Under the pieces are notes generated by a model that did no database searches, had not been told where the DNA came from, and saw nothing but the letters and a program-made list of their open reading frames with translations. A stretch of DNA of 9,185 bases, taken from Candidatus Omnitrophota bacterium (GTDB lineage Bacteria > Omnitrophota > Gorgyraeia > Pluralincolimonadales > Pluralincolimonadaceae). How positions within the stretch are numbered: position 1 is the first letter of the stretch; each line of letters opens with the position of its first letter. Shown one piece after another: positions 7,262 to 9,185 of the stretch. The DNA lies in NCBI GenBank assembly GCA_028715315.1, contig JAQUSA010000027.1:1-9185 (forward strand). Direction: 5' to 3'. The position numbers and the translations under genes are program-made.

Positions 7262-7818
7262 AGAAAACATACCTCGTATTGGCGGCCCTGGTGGCCCTGG
7301 CGGCGGTATCCGTTTCGGGCTGCGGTTATTCCACCCGCTCGCTCGCGTACGGCAAATCGACAAAGATATATATCAAGCCTTTCGAGAACCAGGTCGACCT
7401 GAACATCAATTCGGACCTTTCCGATAAGAATCCCTACAGGCTCTACCGCGCCGGCATGGAGGTTAAGGTCACTAATGCCGTGGTCAACAAGTTCATGGTG
7501 GACGGCTACCTTAGGGTGGTATCGAATGAAGACCAGGCGGACCTGGTAATCCGCGGCGCGCTGATAAATTACAATAAACAGCCCCTAAGGTACGACCAGC
7601 GCAGCGAGAATGTCGAGGAATACAGGGCGAATATCATAGTGAACATATCCCTTGAGGATGTAGTCAACGCCAAGACGGTCTGGACCGAGCAGGGTTTTGT
7701 CGGTTACCAGGAGTACGCGCTGACAGGCCCGAAGGCCAAGTCGGAAGAAACAGCGATTAATGAGGCCATAGAGGACCTGGCGAAAAGGATCGTTGAAAGG
7801 ACCGTTGAGGATTGGTAG
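7258..7818 (+). CDS. lptE: LptE-like LPS-assembly lipoprotein
   Basis: 186-residue lipoprotein resembling LptE (RlpB), which plugs and stabilises the LptD barrel that delivers lipopolysaccharide to the cell surface. A type II signal peptide ends in VSGC with acylated Cys22, followed by GYSTRSLAYGKSTKIYIKPFENQVD, the typical LptE start after the anchor. The rest shows the alternating strands and helices of the fold (VTNAVVNKFMVDGYLRVVSNEDQADLVIRGAL) and a final helix EETAINEAIEDLAKRIVE. The start overlaps the bamD-like stop as ATGA with no Shine-Dalgarno of its own, so it is probably translated by coupling. The neighbour holA is the same as in E. coli (lptE-holA). The family is weakly conserved, but the lipobox, the CGY start and the context agree. 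Confidence 0.9.
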   Translation: MKKTYLVLAALVALAAVSVSGCGYSTRSLAYGKSTKIYIKPFENQVDLNINSDLSDKNPYRLYRAGMEVKVTNAVVNKFMVDGYLRVVSNEDQADLVIRGALINYNKQPLRYDQRSENVEEYRANIIVNISLEDVVNAKTVWTEQGFVGYQEYALTGPKAKSEETAINEAIEDLAKRIVERTVEDW

Positions 7819-7827
7819 GGCCTTCAG

Positions 7828-8718
7828 ATGCCCGGTTTAGTATATCTTTTTATTGGAAGAGAGAACGCCCTTAAAGGGGAAGCCCTCGAAGAACTCAAGA
7901 AGCAGACCCTCTCCGGCGGCAACGCCGACCTGAATTACTCGATCTTCTATTCCGACCAATTTGACCCGCAGGGGTTCCAGGATGCGGTAAATACCCAGCC
8001 GTTCCTTAGCCCGAAGCGTTTCGTGGTGATAAGGGATGCCGACAGGCTGCCCAAGGAAGCCAGGGGGCCCGTCGCAGATTATGCGAATAACGGCTACGAG
8101 AGCACCGTCCTTGTCATCACCGCAAACGTGACCCCGAAGGAAGCCGGCGAAGACCCTTTCCTTTCCGGACTGTTGAAATGCGCAAAGGTAAAGAACTTTT
8201 CGAGCCCGGAGGGCGAGGACCTGAAACGCTACATAAACGAGAGGGCCTCATTATACAATAAACAGATAAACAGGGATTCGCTGGACCTGCTGGTCGGCAA
8301 GATAGGCAATGATATCGGATATGTCCGGATGGCGGTGGAAAAGCTCGCGAATTATACCGGGGACAGGAAGGTAATAGAGAAGAAAGATGTCGAAACGCTT
8401 GTCGGAAGGTCGCTCGAAGAGAGCGTCTTCGACATGACCGATGCGATGTGTTCCGGCAATAAGGCCAAAGCGCTCCGGATATTGTCGGGCCTGTTAAGGG
8501 ATTCTACGAAGCCCGAAGGGATAATCGGGGCTATAGGGGCCGCGCTGAAGCGCAAAGCAAGGTCGATGGGACAGTCCCCCCGCGCACGGTCCTGGCTTAA
8601 GGAATGTTTCTCATTCCTGTCGAAGGCAGACCGCGACGTAAAGACAAGGGACCTTGATAAGAAAGTTATCCTGGAATCTCTTGTGATAAGGCTAGCTGAG
8701 CTTAGCGAGCTTAGATAG
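7828..8718 (+). CDS. holA: DNA polymerase III delta subunit (clamp loader)
   Basis: 296-residue clamp-loader subunit delta, the wrench that opens the beta sliding clamp during replication. Recognisable segments: VYLFIGRENALKGEALEEL at the N-terminus, NTQPFLSPKRFVVIRDADRL (55-74), ESTVLVITA, the domain II segment LDLLVGKIGNDIGYVRMAVEKLANY (152-176), the hallmark LEESVFDMTDAMCSGNKAKALRIL (196-219) and the domain III helices ending in LDKKVILESLVIRL. Delta lacks a working Walker A, and none is visible here. Slightly shorter than E. coli delta (343). The ATG lies 9 nt past the lptE stop, and AGGG (7817-7820), which overlaps that stop, is the likely ribosome binding site. The last 27 nt overlap rpsT on the other strand. 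Confidence 0.95.
   Translation: MPGLVYLFIGRENALKGEALEELKKQTLSGGNADLNYSIFYSDQFDPQGFQDAVNTQPFLSPKRFVVIRDADRLPKEARGPVADYANNGYESTVLVITANVTPKEAGEDPFLSGLLKCAKVKNFSSPEGEDLKRYINERASLYNKQINRDSLDLLVGKIGNDIGYVRMAVEKLANYTGDRKVIEKKDVETLVGRSLEESVFDMTDAMCSGNKAKALRILSGLLRDSTKPEGIIGAIGAALKRKARSMGQSPRARSWLKECFSFLSKADRDVKTRDLDKKVILESLVIRLAELSELR
8692..8718. other. Tail-to-tail coding overlap of holA and rpsT
   Basis: The last nine codons of holA (plus strand) and the last nine of rpsT (minus strand), stop codons included, occupy the same 27 bp. The stretch contains the 8-nt direct repeat GAGCTTAG at 8698-8705 and 8707-8714. In holA it encodes part of AELSELR, and on the other strand part of SKLAKLS. No U-tract terminator hairpin is visible on either strand here. 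Confidence 0.9.
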
Positions 8719-8955
8719 GATGCGGGCTCTCTTGCGCGACACGGTGTTCCTGTGGATGATGCCCTTGGAACGGGCCCTGTCGAGCTTCGATACGAGAGAA
8801 AGTCCGAGCTTCTTTGCTTCGTCGTTCTTCTTGGCCGTAAGGGCCATTATGAACTTCTTGGCGAGGCTCTTTATTTCGGATTCGACTTTATCGTTCCTTG
8901 CGCGCCTTTTCTTATCCTGGCGTATTCTTTTCTTGGCGTTTGGTAGATTTGGCAA
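8692..8955 (-). CDS. rpsT: 30S ribosomal protein S20
   Basis: 87-residue basic primary-binding protein of the 30S subunit, which contacts 16S rRNA. The sequence begins PNLPNAKKRIRQDKKRRARN, the S20 N-terminal signature, and ends with HRNTVSRKRARILSKLAKL, the family C-terminus; the length equals the usual 87 residues. The start is TTG at 8955-8953: a perfect AAAGGAG lies 8 nt upstream of it. The ATG at 8997, which would add 14 atypical residues, lies upstream of that ribosome binding site and within the predicted promoter. A UUG start is also known for E. coli rpsT, whose product represses its own translation; similar control here is inference. The gene has its own promoter and is transcribed against the flanking genes. 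Confidence 0.97.
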   Translation of the reverse strand: MPNLPNAKKRIRQDKKRRARNDKVESEIKSLAKKFIMALTAKKNDEAKKLGLSLVSKLDRARSKGIIHRNTVSRKRARILSKLAKLS

Positions 8956-8963
8956 CTTTATAT

Positions 8964-8970
8964 CTCCTTT
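8964..8970 (-). promoter_or_regulatory. Ribosome binding site fixing the TTG start of rpsT
   Basis: AAAGGAG on the minus strand, 8 nt before the TTG at 8955. A near-perfect anti-SD match paired with a weak start codon is the reason for choosing TTG over the ATG at 8997. Confidence 0.88.
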
Positions 8971-8987
8971 TAAGTTACGGTTATGTA

Positions 8988-9016
8988 AAAATACCATATA
9001 AGGCGGAAAATGTCAA
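8988..9016 (-). promoter_or_regulatory. rpsT promoter with its -35 box inside murJ
   Basis: On the minus strand, a perfect TTGACA (9016-9011) is followed by a 17-bp spacer and TATTTT (8993-8988, 4/6). A TGG directly precedes the -10 box, making it an extended -10. Transcription would begin near 8981, giving a leader of about 25 nt with the ribosome binding site. The -35 box is the complement of bases 2-7 of the murJ coding sequence. Confidence 0.7.
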
Positions 9017-9185
9017 CTCATAAATCGCTGGCGAAATCAGCCGGGATAATAAGCCTCGGCATAGCGGCAAGCCGTTTGCTGGGCTTCGCCAGGGATATAA
9101 TCATAGCCGCGGTCTTCGGGACCTCGGTGCCGCTGCAGGCGTTCGTCGTCGCTTTCAGGATACCGAACATGCTGCGCGACCTCGT
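9010..9185 (+). CDS. murJ: Lipid II flippase MurJ (MviN), 3' end outside the window
   Basis: The first 58 codons of a MurJ/MviN-family protein of the MOP superfamily, which flips lipid II across the inner membrane for peptidoglycan synthesis. Visible motifs are SAGIISLGIAASRLLGFARD and AFRIPNMLRDL, both hallmarks of the MurJ N-terminus, with the first membrane helix at about residues 11-30. ATG at 9010 is the only usual start before an in-frame stop at 8986; a weak AAGGCGG lies just upstream. It is divergent from rpsT with 54 nt between the start codons. No convincing promoter of its own is visible in that gap; TATAAG at 8997-9002 lacks a -35 partner. The remainder, normally about 500 residues in all, is cut off. 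Confidence 0.95.
   Translation, partial: MSTHKSLAKSAGIISLGIAASRLLGFARDIIIAAVFGTSVPLQAFVVAFRIPNMLRDL

Noticed and set aside
8691..8706. Possible hairpin around GCTAGC as a terminator between holA and rpsT
   Set aside because: The stem is only about five pairs including a G-T, with no T-run on either strand.
8956..8997. ATG at 8997 as the rpsT start
   Set aside because: It would precede the ribosome binding site, fall in the promoter and spoil the normal 87-residue S20 length; TTG at 8955 fits all three.
8720..9001. Plus-strand open frame of 93 codons between holA and murJ
   Set aside because: It is the exact antisense of rpsT and has no domain features.

Overview
The window is about 9.2 kb of gene-dense bacterial chromosome with moderately high GC and uniform composition. 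It reads as the vertically inherited core of a diderm (two-membrane) bacterium. Outer-membrane biogenesis genes (bamD-like, lptE) sit beside natural-transformation genes (comEA-like, comEC) and housekeeping genes (leuS, holA, rpsT, murJ). Heavy use of ATA for Ile and AGG for Arg, together with a Trp-rich, BamD-like TPR protein that has no lipidation cysteine, suggests a deep-branching uncultured lineage. Candidatus Omnitrophota is my best guess; this is inference from style and gene content and was not tested. I see no tRNA, rRNA, CRISPR array, insertion sequence, phage gene or compositional island.

Layout. Bases 1-2052 hold the 3' part of leuS, whose 5' end lies outside the window. A comEA-like helix-hairpin-helix gene (2045-2407) overlaps its end by 8 nt. 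After a 73-nt gap with a plausible extended -10 promoter come a parvulin-type lipoprotein prolyl isomerase (2481-3434) and, 6 nt later, full-length comEC (3441-5849). Immediately after comEC lies the clearest promoter of the window (a perfect TTGACA). It appears to drive a second co-directional unit: pilZ (5911-6273), a bamD-like gene (6305-7261), lptE (7258-7818, ATGA overlap) and holA (7828-8718). On the opposite strand, rpsT (ribosomal protein S20, complement 8692-8955) runs tail to tail into holA with a 27-nt coding overlap. It starts with TTG behind a perfect AAAGGAG. Its promoter reaches back across a 54-nt divergent gap, so that its -35 box lies on the first codons of murJ (9010 to beyond 9185).

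How it fits together. ComEA (DNA receptor) and ComEC (inner-membrane channel with a metallo-beta-lactamase-fold domain) are the two core parts of the DNA-uptake machine, and the lipoprotein foldase between them would act in the same periplasmic compartment. The second unit couples a c-di-GMP-binding PilZ domain protein to a beta-barrel assembly factor and to the LPS-transport lipoprotein LptE, followed by the DNA polymerase III clamp-loader subunit delta. The gene order combines two well-known neighbourhoods: leuS-lptE-holA (as in E. coli) and comEA-comEC-holA-rpsT (as in Bacillus). This is the most interesting large-scale observation. I found no convincing unknown defence or mobile system; most findings concern gene arrangement, start sites, promoter overlap and motif variants.
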